A stretch of DNA of 64,000 nucleotides from Artemisia argyi (Eukaryota > Streptophyta > Magnoliopsida > Asterales > Asteraceae), in assembly GCA_030686995.1 (NCBI GenBank), contig CM060706.1:144108505-144172504 (forward strand), written 5' to 3'. The notes beneath the pieces are model-generated. The model was not told where the DNA came from. It saw nothing but the letters and a program-made list of their open reading frames with translations, and ran no database searches. The stretch's first letter is position 1. The number at the start of each line of letters is the position of its first letter. Below are positions 40,499-54,162 of this stretch, one piece after another. A program made the position numbers and the translations under genes.

Positions 40499-41602
40499 TC
40501 ATGACCGGTGGACAAATGAGAAAACACATAGTATATTTCATAATTAATACTGGTACTATTTTTTCTTCAATTTCTCAATCATTTGAAAACTGTAAAAGGA
40601 TTCATTTGTTGAATATCCTTTATAACAGTTTGACATTAATTATAATTTTCTTTGCTTATATTCTACGAAGCCAATTGATTTATATATGTATGCCATCTTC
40701 ATCCAGCTCAAGATGCAAGAACATCTATTACCTTACAAGAATATCTGGGTCCTTAATTAAAATTTGATATACACATAGGCGCATAGCTCTTGATTAGGGC
40801 TTTGCAAGCAAGCAACCAACCTGGCCTAATTTGATCGGAAGTTCACTATTCACAAAGCGGCAGTGCAAACATTTTTTCCCGTTACGGTCGTTACCTGCAT
40901 CAAGTTTGGATTCAACTTTTTTGTACATAAATATATGGCTTTTGGGCCCTTGATAAATGACAGTAATTCTTGAGTAGTGTGAATGTGGAAGGCGGGACTT
41001 ATATTTGACTTTTAAGGTGTGTAAGCCTCATGTTCATTATTTTCTGGTTTCTTATGTATGTCTAGAAAATCTCAAGATGACATCAACGAGGGGGTAACAT
41101 GCCGGGACTATATTTGACTTTTATATTTGGGTTCCTAAAAGGAGTAGGAATTGAAGTTTTTAACTTAATTGGCTCAAAAGGACTTGTAACCCAAGTACCA
41201 TTGGATATTATAAAACGACAACCGTTACCAATGCTCTGATTTTTAATGCTTTTCCGTGAGTAAAAAACTATCTTCAGACAAATGAGTACAATTGTAGTGA
41301 GGATATTGAACTAAATTGTTTTGTGTTTAAGTCTTGAACAAGAAAAATGAGAATTGGTTTTAGGCATGGCCTAAATTACAGTAGTAAATTTCATTTTCAG
41401 TGTCTTTGGTTTTTGCCAGATGAAAAACTAAATTGAAAATATAATTGACAATTTCCTTTGCCTTAAGAGTGTCGTTTGTTGGCAGCCGGCTTTAGCACAT
41501 AAGATTGAATGTAAGACAGATGATTGTTTTAAAGTTAAGGCTCAAACCATGAACTATCAAAGAATTGATGCGGCAACGATTTTATATGATCGATATCTAT
41601 CA

Positions 41603-41998
41603 TTAGCACACACGACGACACAGAGTAATTCCATCACCAACCGGAAGCTGGCAAATATCGACCCTTGGATCAACTGCCAATGCTTTGTTAAGTTCCAACA
41701 CGAAATCTCGGTAATATCTAACATACTTCTTAAGTGGTGCATCTAGTGGGGACACCAAAGACCCATTCCACATAGTGTTATCGTAGCCAATCACTCCCAC
41801 TACTTTGACAAGATCAATTAATCTTTTGTGGTAGTCTTTGTCCGTATCAACAAATATAAAATCAAATGACCCATGAAAAGTTACGTTGTCCACCATTTGG
41901 TCAAGAAGAGGAAGCGCAGGGCCTTCTCTAAAATCAATTTTGTGAGCAACACCGGCTTTCTCAATTATAGGAAGGCCAATTTCGTAATTTTCACGGTT
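41603..41998 (-). pseudogene. CCoAOMT: Caffeoyl-CoA O-methyltransferase, copy F, 5'-truncated
   Basis: Only the last part of exon 2 remains, from [16 protein letters not shown] to [14 protein letters not shown]. Four residues (NYLN) are lost within the metal-binding [10 protein letters not shown] region, which here reads DTDKDYHKR. Upstream, at about 41998, the coding sequence joins abruptly to 30-odd bases that elsewhere lie upstream of copies A and D (TATGTCAAACATAGC...). That is followed by the inverted 3' flank of copy G. F is most simply the leftover exon 2 of the C-type gene whose front half now belongs to G. Confidence 0.88.
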
Positions 41999-42704
41999 TG
42001 TTGTGGGGTATGTCAAACATAGCTAGAAAAATGCAAACATTCTTTCTTTCTTTTTACTTGATTTTGCTATTTTGGATGGTGATCACCTTACTTGAACCAT
42101 GTATATATATACTTCGGTCATCATTGTTTACATATACTATTCTGAAAATACTTTATTTTCCCATAAAGCTAATCTAGCTAGCAACTACTGTGCCAATACA
42201 AGAAAATAAGTCGTTGCCAAATGCAGTATATCGTTAGTTGGACGTGTAGTGCAAAGAAATGGATATGTGTGTGTGACAGTATTCCATCGCCACTTAAATT
42301 ATTCAAACAAACCGATTTATATATTGTTAGTTTGCTAAATGACCTTTTATAAGTAGGGAGGAAGTTCTTAAGTTCTTTGGCTAGTTTAGCAACAACAGAA
42401 CTATTTCGATGCGAGTCTAACATTCTTTGAAAGATACTAGCAACCGATTTTCGTTGTTGTTGTAGACTATCATTTATAGCTAGCTAGTCGTATCATATGT
42501 TTTCGTCATTTTCAATATTGTCAAGTATACATATATACATTGATGATCCAAAATAAGATAAACAACAATGCAAATTGTCAAGTAATGGCATAAACTTGAA
42601 CATGTGAATGTTAACAATTATCAAAAGTGTCAAATATTGAAGAGAATAGCTGTCGGAATGAACAATGAAAGTGTGTTGTAGATGGATATGTGATATGTAC
42701 GTCA

Positions 42705-44403
<1,699 letters not shown>

Positions 44404-44520
44404 CAACAAAAAGTGATCTCTTCACCAACCCAAAGTGACAAATATTTCATCACATCAACAACATTAAATAAAGCTTAATACGAAATCTGTGTAATACCTA
44501 ACATATTTTGACAAAAGAAA
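44404..44520 (-). pseudogene. Relic of a caffeoyl-CoA O-methyltransferase 3' end
   Basis: On the minus strand this stretch aligns with the end of exon 2: AAATATGTTAGGTATTAC (KYVRYY), then a GATTTCGT-containing piece (RDFV), ATTTGTCA...GGTTGGTGA and GATCAC near the C-terminus. Many substitutions and a stop remove coding ability. It shows that an inverted copy once stood next to copy H, as C and F do in the other units. Confidence 0.65.
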
Positions 44521-44605
44521 CAATCAAAATTGAAAAACATAAAATAATAGAGCTTCACCAAATTTTTAGTTTTGTTGTTCCACTATAGTTGGCCAAGTCA
44601 ATTTT

Positions 44606-44673
44606 ACCAACCACACCCTCACCAACTCAACACCTTCCTTGATCCTAACTCACCAACTATCTTCTCTATATAT
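44606..44673 (+). promoter_or_regulatory. AC element and TATA box of copy H
   Basis: ACCAACC (44606-44612) and TATATAT (44667-44673) precede the ATG at 44771 by about 165 and 100 bp, the same layout as in copies A and D. Confidence 0.55.
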
Positions 44674-44722
44674 TCCGATGCATTTCTCCTTTCATTCCAG
44701 GCTCACTTATACAATCAAATAG

Positions 44723-45641
<919 letters not shown>

Positions 45642-45959
45642 TAGCAAATCATAAAAATAACGGCAATACACATATCATGATCAAAGGGCATGCCATCTAT
45701 TCTTTTCAATCGTTCATTATCTAAACCTTGTAACATCAATAGTCATGTGTGCAAGTTCTCTTTTTCTAATTTGGCGAAGTTTTTACTAATTTATTTTCAT
45801 GATATTCGGATTCCTGTTCTTTTATATATATGTTTAGTTCTTGTCCATACTAGTTGCAACTTCCAAGATGTTTAGATATGCATGCTTGCTAATTGTTGAC
45901 ACATGTAAATGTAAATCATCAGGCATTTTAACATGGTCGTTATTACTTATTCATAAACC

Positions 45960-46141
45960 CAGTGCCGTACCCGGGTGAACAGAGGCCCTGAGCGAAACGT
46001 AGTATACGGCAACTAAATACGATGGTTAAAAATATGTTATACCAACTATTGGAACAAAAACATAATATTTTGATGATATGTCTTGAGTTTTAACAAATGT
46101 TTATGTCATAAAAATATACAACTTTAACAAATTTGAGGCCT
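45960..46141. other. Possible left half of a hAT-like MITE
   Basis: CAGTGCCGTACCCGGG near 45959 resembles hAT-type termini. No matching end is visible because the Copia element follows directly. Weak call. Confidence 0.25.
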
Positions 46142-47872
46142 TGTTAATGGCTCATCATCAAAGATCAATAGTGTGGCAGTTTCAAAGCTCAAGCTCAAGC
46201 CTAAGCAACAAAGGAATAGGCTTTGTGTTATAAAGATGTGTGGTAGCTTGTAAAAGTCAAAGTTAGCTTAGTTAGTCAATGTAATAAGTCAACTGTTGTA
46301 AGAGTATAAATACTGTCATCTTTGTATCATTTTAATCAATAAATTCATTTTAATGCAATAACTAATTTTCACAACTCCATTTCCCTCTCTCTTTAATTGT
46401 AAAAGGCTGGTGGCTAAGGGCTATACACAAAAGGAGGGTGTGGACTTTCATGAGACTTTTGCCCCTGTAGCAAAAATGGTTACAGTGAGAGCATTGTTAG
46501 CCATAGAAACTCACAACCATTGGCACATAGCTCAACTGGATATTAATAATGCATTTTTGCATGGAGACCTTACAGAAGAGATCTACATGAAGCTACCTCT
46601 AGGATACACTACTCCTCACTCACCAAACAGTGTTTGCAAGCTTCAAAAATCACTTTATGGACTAAAACAAGCAAACAGACAGTGGTTCATCAAACTTATC
46701 ACTTTTCTTCAACAACTAGGCTTCATTCAAAGTTATGCAGACACCTCCTTATTCACCTACAAGAAAGATCATAACTTTCTATGCCTCTTAGTCTATGTTG
46801 ATGATATAATTTTGACAGGCAATAACATCTCACTCATCAATCATATCAAGAAGCAACTTCATCTTGAATTCAGCATCAAGGACTTGGGCTCTCTACATTA
46901 TTACCTTGGTATTGAATTTCTTACAAACTCAAATGGTCTGATCATGACACAAAGGAAGTATACCCTGGAATTACTTCAAAGTGCTGGTCTTTTGAATGTG
47001 AAACCATCATCAACACCTTTTGATCCTCTCATCAAACTCAATCATGAAGATGGTGAACTTATTGATGATCCAACAAACTACAGAGCTTTGGTAGGTAAAC
47101 TCTTGTATCTCACAATAACAAGACCTGACATTGCTTATGCTGCTCAAACTATGAGTCAGTTTAATCAAGCACCAAGAACACCTCATCTCAAGGCCTTAAT
47201 CAAAGTTTTAAGATATCTCAAAGCTTGTCCTGGTCAAGGTATTCTCTTTCCTACAAACAACAATCTAACATTGAATGCCTTTTGTGATAGTGACTGGGCA
47301 AGTTGTAGTTTCTCATGAAGGTCAGTAACAGGCTACTGCATATTTCTAGGATCCTATCCTATCTCCTGGTAATCTAAAAAGCAAACAGTTGTGTCAAGAA
47401 GTTCTACAGAAGCTGAGTACAGGTCTCTAGCAGATGTTACTTGTGAACTCTCTTGGAACAAGTGTCTTTTCAAAGATTTGGGTCTCAACATCACATCTCC
47501 AACCCCCATCTTCTGTGATAATGCATCTGCAATTGCACTGGCCTCTAATCCAGTGCAACATGCCAGGACAAAACACATAGAAATAGATTGTCACTTTGTG
47601 AGAGACAAGGTCAAAAATGGTCTCATACTCCCTACCTACATTCCTACTCAACATCAAGTGGCAGATATTCTGACAAAAGGATTGTCCAAGGTCCCTCACT
47701 ATCATTGTTTATCCAAGTTTGGTATATGTGATCCATACACATTGCCAACTTCTTGGGGGGGGGGGGGGGTAATGACTCATCATCAAAGATCAATAGTGTG
47801 GCAGTTTCAAAGCTCAAGCTCAAGCCTAAGCAACAAAGGAATAGGCTTTGTGTTATAAAGATGCATGTGTGG
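46142..47872 (+). mobile_element. Internally deleted Ty1/Copia element
   Basis: The 5' LTR (about 46142-46375) and the first 100 bases of the 3' LTR (from about 47770) share the stretch CTCATCATCAAAGATC onward. A run of 13 G (47757-47769) just before the 3' LTR serves as polypurine tract. Between them only reverse transcriptase and RNase H remain; gag, protease, integrase and primer site are gone, with the deletion edge near 46400. The 3' LTR is cut at 47872 by the Athila-type copy. Confidence 0.85.
46410..47750 (+). pseudogene. Copia reverse transcriptase and RNase H, interrupted by stops
   Basis: The frame opens in mid-domain with KGYTQKEGVDFHETFAPVAK and carries QLDINNAFLHGDL, LYGLKQANRQW and the catalytic YVDDIILTG, then GKLLYLTITRPDIAYA. 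A TGA at 47316 ends the first frame, and a TAA occurs near 47372. RNase H resumes at 47391 with SSTEAEYRSLADVTCEL, then FCDNASAIALA and ARTKHIEIDCHFVRDKV. Upstream domains are missing, so it is a remnant. Confidence 0.88.
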
Positions 47873-50800
47873 TGATGCGCGGGATTGCGCCCTAGCAACA
47901 GGTTTTACCTATCAAGGGATCTTGAGAAGCTTGCAATCCCCGCCAGGCAGTGTACCTGATCGTTGTAGTATAGTATAGTGACAAGTACAGGGGGATTGGT
48001 CGTTCAACTCAGGAATAGTGTTCGCTAGGATTAGAAAGTCTACTAAACTAGGTCTAAAGGTGAGGGATGATTCTTTTTGTATTTTTATATTTTATAAAAA
48101 CAAGTAAAATCTCGGGTTTTGAAGGAGTGGGCGGAATAAGTTGCTAGTAAACTAACCCAATTAACTAAAGATGCAATCAAAATAAAATAAAAAGAAATGA
48201 AAATAAACTAATGTGGTGGAAACAGTAATAAAAGAAGATGTGTTTACTTAGATTTTATTACTCCCTATATATCTTTTACCGGTTGATTAGCTTGTTACAA
48301 TTGCATGGATGACGGGTTATATTCCTTAATACTAGTCGTAGAGCCATGTCCCTAACTCTATAAGCTCCTACTTCACTCCTATGTCGAGCCGACTAAAAGC
48401 TCCTAACATGGGATCATTAGAATTCACTTATGCATTAAATACAACAAAAAATCGTAGTACACCTCCGATCATGTTTCTTAAGACGTTCAAGCAAGTTACC
48501 AATGGAGTCTGGCAGTTTTCTTAAGCCTAACATCGAATACAATCATCCACAACAATTATAAACAAACCATCAACCAATAATCAACATCTAGGTTTCACTG
48601 CATCTAAGCAAACACAATAAAAACCTAGCCTAGCATGTTAAAAGAAAGACAAGCATAAGATAGAATCACACAACACATAGACATATCATATAATTATTGG
48701 AAAACTTATCTTCAATTAAGCATGGATGGAACAAGGGTTGAAGCCCTTATTTTTACAGAAAATTCGTCTAAGGTTTAAGCTCTCCAAAGTTCTCCTAAAG
48801 TTCCACCACTAATGAATGAAAATTAGAAAACTATATATAGATTTTACACCTTGACGGCGTCACGTTTTAGCTTGTGACGCCGTCAACTCGCCGCCAATAT
48901 AAAATTCGTATTGCCTAGATCCACTTCTGACGATGTCATGTGTAAATATACTCTGGGCCGTCACATGTGTTTTGACCCTGACGGCCTTGGTGACGCCGTC
49001 AGGCCAAATAGCCTTGAAAATGCTCTGGGCCGTCACGTGTATTTTCCACATCCACCTCTTTTGCCACTCTTGACGCCGTCACTTGCATTGTCTTGACGCC
49101 GTCAGGTACTGTTCCCAGCAAGGATTTTGAGACTTTGTCGTTTTCTTCACTTTTATGCTCCAAAAACGTCCAAAATGCTTCCTTTCCCAGATTTCTTCTC
49201 AAAAGTACCTAAAATGACAAAAGGAACGATTTAGGGCAGTAATTGATCAAATAATCACGAATTCGGGCTTAAATGACCCCTTAAAAGCGGTACACTTTTA
49301 GCCTCATCAAATACCCTTACACTTGAGATTTGCTTGTCCTCAAGCAAATGCGCTTTTATTCTAATCAAAATACAAGTTAGGGGTCATTTAACACTAATAT
49401 AAAAGTAATTACAACAAATAATCGTTGCACTAAAAACCAAAAACAAGCACGGAGATTATACACTAGCACCTCACAAATAGTGTTTAGATACTCACATCTC
49501 TCGGGTGTAATAAAGTATATATCATAATATGGAAATGGAAAACATCTCTCACAACCTGTCATAGCAAATAGATTACCATAGGCTTGGGAAAGGATCAAAC
49601 CTCCACCACTTGGCGTAAGCACCTAGGATAAACTATCAAAGAGGTCTTTTAAAGGGTTATAACGTTAGGTGTAGGGATATGGAAAACTCGGTTTTGTTAG
49701 ATAAAGGCAATATTTACTGGTGGCGAGTTAATCATCTTGGTTAATTACATGTATAGTATGGCGTTGCTAAGCCAAGACTCGACTCAACTTAAGCTAATCA
49801 AAATCTAACAAACTATGAAACAAACATAAAATGAAACAGGATGGTAGTCCATATGTTTTTCTCTTTCTTTTTTCTATTTTATTTTATTTATTTTATTTTT
49901 TTTGCATACACTCTAAACCCTACCATCCAAAATAATACATCATAGGGAAAATTGCATTCCCCTTACACTTGAATTTTTACATACTTTACAATAAACTACT
50001 CTAATGACTCGAATCAAGATAATCAAAACACTTGGAGTACTTTTTAAATATTAACGCACATACGGGGTTAATATATGTTGTCTTCCCCATTACTCCATAT
50101 TACTAGTACTTTACCCATGAGTCCCAATCGTCCCAAAACAATATGTACAAGATATGACTCGACTTAGCAACCATGTAATCAATTAGACAATTAACTAAGG
50201 GTTTAAACATGTAACAATAATGCACTAAAGATGAGTGCATACTGCATACACGGAAGGCTAAGGCGATTTGGTTGCACATTTGGGGTTGATTGTAAACAAA
50301 TTCTACCTTTAAGTAACATGATTAAAGTTAGAAACGAAAAGATAGGCTCGGAGGGGTGTACTAGGGGTATCGTGTACTAAAAATGAGTACAACTCTAAGG
50401 TGTGGGAAAATTAATTGACTTCGCTAGTCAAGTAATATGACTTAAATGGTCAAGTAATTATGATACGGGTTTAAACACAAGGGTGATCCTAATACCTCTT
50501 ATCATGTAGTAAATCCTAACTACACGAATGTAGTCTCACTAGTGGTCTCGGGATGTATCACTAACGCAAGTTCTAGAATCTAAGTACTACCGGTACATTC
50601 ATAAGCACTAATAATGAATGCTTTTCCTATCAAATCTAAAGGCAAACCTCACATATTTAGGCGGAAATTTTTTTTAAGTGGTACGGTTTTGTGCTAGTCG
50701 TACAACTCCTATCCATGAGACGCTTGTTAAGGCTAAAGTTTCACTCCTAAATGTTGTAAAGAATTTTCAATTTGGCGCTAAAATTGCCCTAGCAAGTATT

Positions 50801-51900
50801 TCTCTCAGTTTTATTACACACCTACTTTCGAACAAACAAACTCAAGCATAATTGTATCCTATAAGGTATCATCATTTACCCTCCCCTTACACTTAGGATG
50901 AACATTGTCCCCAATGTTCAATTAAAGGATGTAAAAGTAATGCAGGTAAAAGAATGAAAACAAATACTCCCCTGATTCGTTCGGTGTAGATAGTGTGTCA
51001 ACAAGGTTAGATCTTCCTCCAAGAAAATGAACTTTGAAAGCTTCCCTCCAGAAATATAAATCATCTTCTTGTCATATATAACCTGTTAAACCTGAGAGAA
51101 CAATCAAGGCAAACCTCGCGTAAAATCAGTGGCAATCTATATATACTAAAAAAAAGAATCCTAGAAAACAAATTAAGATATAATGCTTGTGGAATGAATG
51201 TTTGCAGATTTCCTGGAGTTTATAAAACTAAAGAATCAACAAAAACTTTAAGACTTCGGTTTAACCAAAACTCGTAAAATTTTTCAGAATTTTAGTACCT
51301 GACGCCGTCAGGTTGTAACTCCTGACGCCGTCAGGTTGTAACTCCTGACGCCGTCAGAATGTTCCTGGAAAAATCTTATGTTAAATTTATGGAAAAGCTT
51401 ATGCCTTATTTCCTGGAAAATCCTGCAAAACATCATTATGACTTGATAGAAGCATTTGACTCTAACAAATACTAATGCACATGTTCATTTAATATTGTAG
51501 TGGATCATGCTCATTTTCGTTCTTATAAACAAATTTGGATTTCCCTTACACTTAGCTTTTGCAAAATACCTTTATATGTAATTAAGACGAAGTTGAAAAC
51601 AAAATAAGGCATTTTCACAATTTACTTTGAAACATGATTTACCAACAATAAAAATAAAACACGCATACGGAAACAAATAAAATCAAACAAATAAAAACAC
51701 ACAAAACATGGGTTGCCTCCCAAGAAGCGCTTTTCTTTATTTACGAGTCTTGTAGCTAGACTCAAGGTTACGGGCTATTACGTGACCTCGTCATCGGTCA
51801 CATTCTCTAGGTCATCCTCAATCTTAGTTTTTTATTTCGGACCCAGTTGTAAATGTTCTTTATAAAGATCAACCACCTTTTTCTCAATTGATCCTATAAT
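47873..51900 (-). mobile_element. Second Athila-type copy, truncated
   Basis: An LTR (47873-49309; begins TGATGCGCGG, ends CCTCATCA) is followed by 2.6 kb that parallels 2563-5170 of the first copy. On the minus strand this is the 3' LTR and the 3' internal region. The rest, with protease, gag and 5' LTR, is absent because the Tat element starts at 51901. A short minus-strand coding tail (KKVVDLYKEHLQLGPK) is visible at about 51780-51900. It was inserted into the Copia 3' LTR. Confidence 0.85.
51300..51356. repeat. Triple TGACGCCGTCA palindrome at 23-bp spacing
   Basis: Perfect 11-mers start at 51300, 51323 and 51346, separated by GGTTGTAACTCC. The first Athila-type copy has two such sites in the same place (4689, 4711). 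This is a small tandem array, not a CRISPR. Confidence 0.85.
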
Positions 51901-52389
51901 TGATGACGTATAGTCCATATTCGGGTCACGAACCCGATTAATGAACATTACTAAGGCCCAAGCCCACCACGAGTGGGCTATCATAACAATGAATTGGGCC
52001 ACCATGCTAACGGTTTGGGCTCTCGAAAGCCCAAACCCAAATACATTATTTATGGTCTAGATAAGGATCTCTTATTTATGGGATAAAGATCTGTAGATCG
52101 GATAGGCATTATACGCCGAAGAGTAAGGAACACGTATCCAATAAGGATTTCGTGCCTATATAAAGAATATCATAACTCTCGTTAAAGGTACGACTTACAA
52201 CCCTAACTCTTCTATACAACCCTAAAACTGATTACTTACTCTCACGTCGGAGGATAATCGTGGGAGACAATCCCACGATAAGCCTAACAGTGTTTGTTTG
52301 CTTTCTTAGTGCGCAGGTATCAAGCATTAAGATCTGATTGGTACGAGAACAGGAACCCAAACAAGGAACGCCCAACTTTTGTATCAACA
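51901..52389 (+). repeat. 5' LTR of the Tat element
   Basis: This 489-bp LTR has a TATA box TATATAA at 52157-52163. Over the shared part, it differs from the 3' LTR (63214 on) at only a few positions by eye, suggesting a fairly recent insertion. Confidence 0.9.
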
Positions 52390-52511
52390 AGTGGCGCCAT
52401 CCGTGGGACCCTACACTAAGAACTAGAATGACGAAACACAAAAATTCAAGCCAGCGGACTCCGCAGTTGGAAAAAATACGTGGTGACCCCTAGAGGAGGA
52501 ACCATCAAGAT

Positions 52512-54162
52512 TTGACCTCTAGGCAGGCCTCTGGAACAACCAGTGCGCCTAGTCACCAAGAATCGGGCCCAACCCTAATTCTCCCAACGGTAGAACTGCC
52601 CACAGGGACTACTCAAACCACCACGGTGGTTCCAAGCGCTGAAGAACTTCAGCGCACTCTCTTCACTACTCCCCATCAAACGACACCCATAGTGGACAAC
52701 ACTGTGCCGCCAGGCGCACCTAATCGTGATAGGGGAACTAATGTGGAAACAGATATCCTTACACTGGAAGAGGACGCGCCTGAGTTATCACTAAGTAACT
52801 TTGGATCTCAAAATTACGAAACTTTAACTGCCCTCATGCAAGACGAAGCAAGAAGAAGGTCAACTATGAGCCTGCAAGCCCGGCTCAATTTTGGCCGTGA
52901 GCGCGAAACATCCCCATTGCACTATCAGAAGGAAACCCGCCGACCCCCAGTGTTCACCAGAATTGGAAGGAAAGCTGCGGAGGATGAAGCATCTGATTCA
53001 TAGTACTCGGAGGAGTATGAAGATAATGGAAGGCATACCAATGTCCACGCTAGACTTGGTAATCGCAGGATACAAGATATACTTGGACGGCAACGCTCAC
53101 CGAGCAAGAGCTCTTCAAAGTCTAGAAGTAGAAGAATTCATGATAGGCTTGGAGGACAAGCTTCCCCAAGTGAAAGTCCTCCAAGCTCGGACTCCGAGGA
53201 AAAGGGACAACTCATCCTCAAGTGACTTCTCGGACAACGAGGACAAAGAAAAAGGACACTGGAAGTCTAGAGGAAGACATCGCGAGGAAGAAGACGAAGA
53301 TATATCCCTTCCTTGGCGCCGCCAAAAGGTTGACAGATTCACGTGGAGCATCAGCGATTATTCGGATAATAAGAGAAGGCGCATGCCCGCCAATATTAAA
53401 ACATATGATGGGACGGGTGATCCTGATGATCACCTAAAAATTTTTGAATCAGCCGCTGCTATCAAAAATTGGCCGCAACCTATGTGGTGCCATATGTTTA
53501 ACTCCACCTTGGTAGGGAATGCGCGAACTTGGTTCAACAAGCTTCCACGAAGAAGCATAAACGGGTTTGAAGAGTTGCGGAAAGCATTCCGTTTGAACTT
53601 CACTCAAAGAAAGAAGTGCGCTAAAAACCCTGTTGAACTGGCCAGAGTAAAACAGCGCCAAGGGGAGTCCACAGGCGCTTATATGGAGCGCTATAAGGAT
53701 GAATGCATACACGTCAAGGCGTTCCCCGAGGTGCTAAAAATCTCAGGGTTCATGAATGGGATTAATAACCTAGAGCTGATAAGGAGACTGAATGATAAGG
53801 TTCCCCAAACCTTTGATGAACTAATGAAGCGCACCAGATCCTTTATCCAAGGGGAACAACTGCTGCGGATAGCAAAACAGGTTATTCAACCTACAGGCAA
53901 CAAGAACAGCCTAGGAGACAATCCACCTACCAGAATAGCAGCCGCAACAGGAACTACCGCAATCAAGGAAGTGGACGGGACAACGACAAATACACTCCAC
54001 TCACGAAGACCCCAAGGGAGATATTCGCGACAGAAGGAGCAAACTTCCCGAAACCCCCACCAATGCGTACCCCAGAAGATAGGCGTACAGGAAGTGGATA
54101 CTGCGAATACCATGGACAAAAAGGTCACAATACTAACGAATGTGTCCAGTTGCGCCAACTAA
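52512..54162 (+). pseudogene. Tat gag, one frameshift
   Basis: The N-terminal frame (52512-53003) is Thr/Pro-rich. The reading then shifts by one near 52990 into the second frame, which has an Arg/Ser-rich linker and the Gag core: IKTYDGTGDPDDHLKIFESA, CHMFNSTLVGNARTWFNKLP, RVKQRQGESTGAYMERY and SFIQGEQLLRIAK. A zinc knuckle, CEYHGQKGHNTNEC (near 54100), lies in the next frame. Gag would build the particle; with the shift it is probably broken. Confidence 0.8.

Noticed and set aside
51300..51356. CRISPR-like regular palindromic repeats
   Set aside because: Only three 11-mers with nearly identical short spacers occur, within a plant retrotransposon; CRISPR arrays do not occur here.
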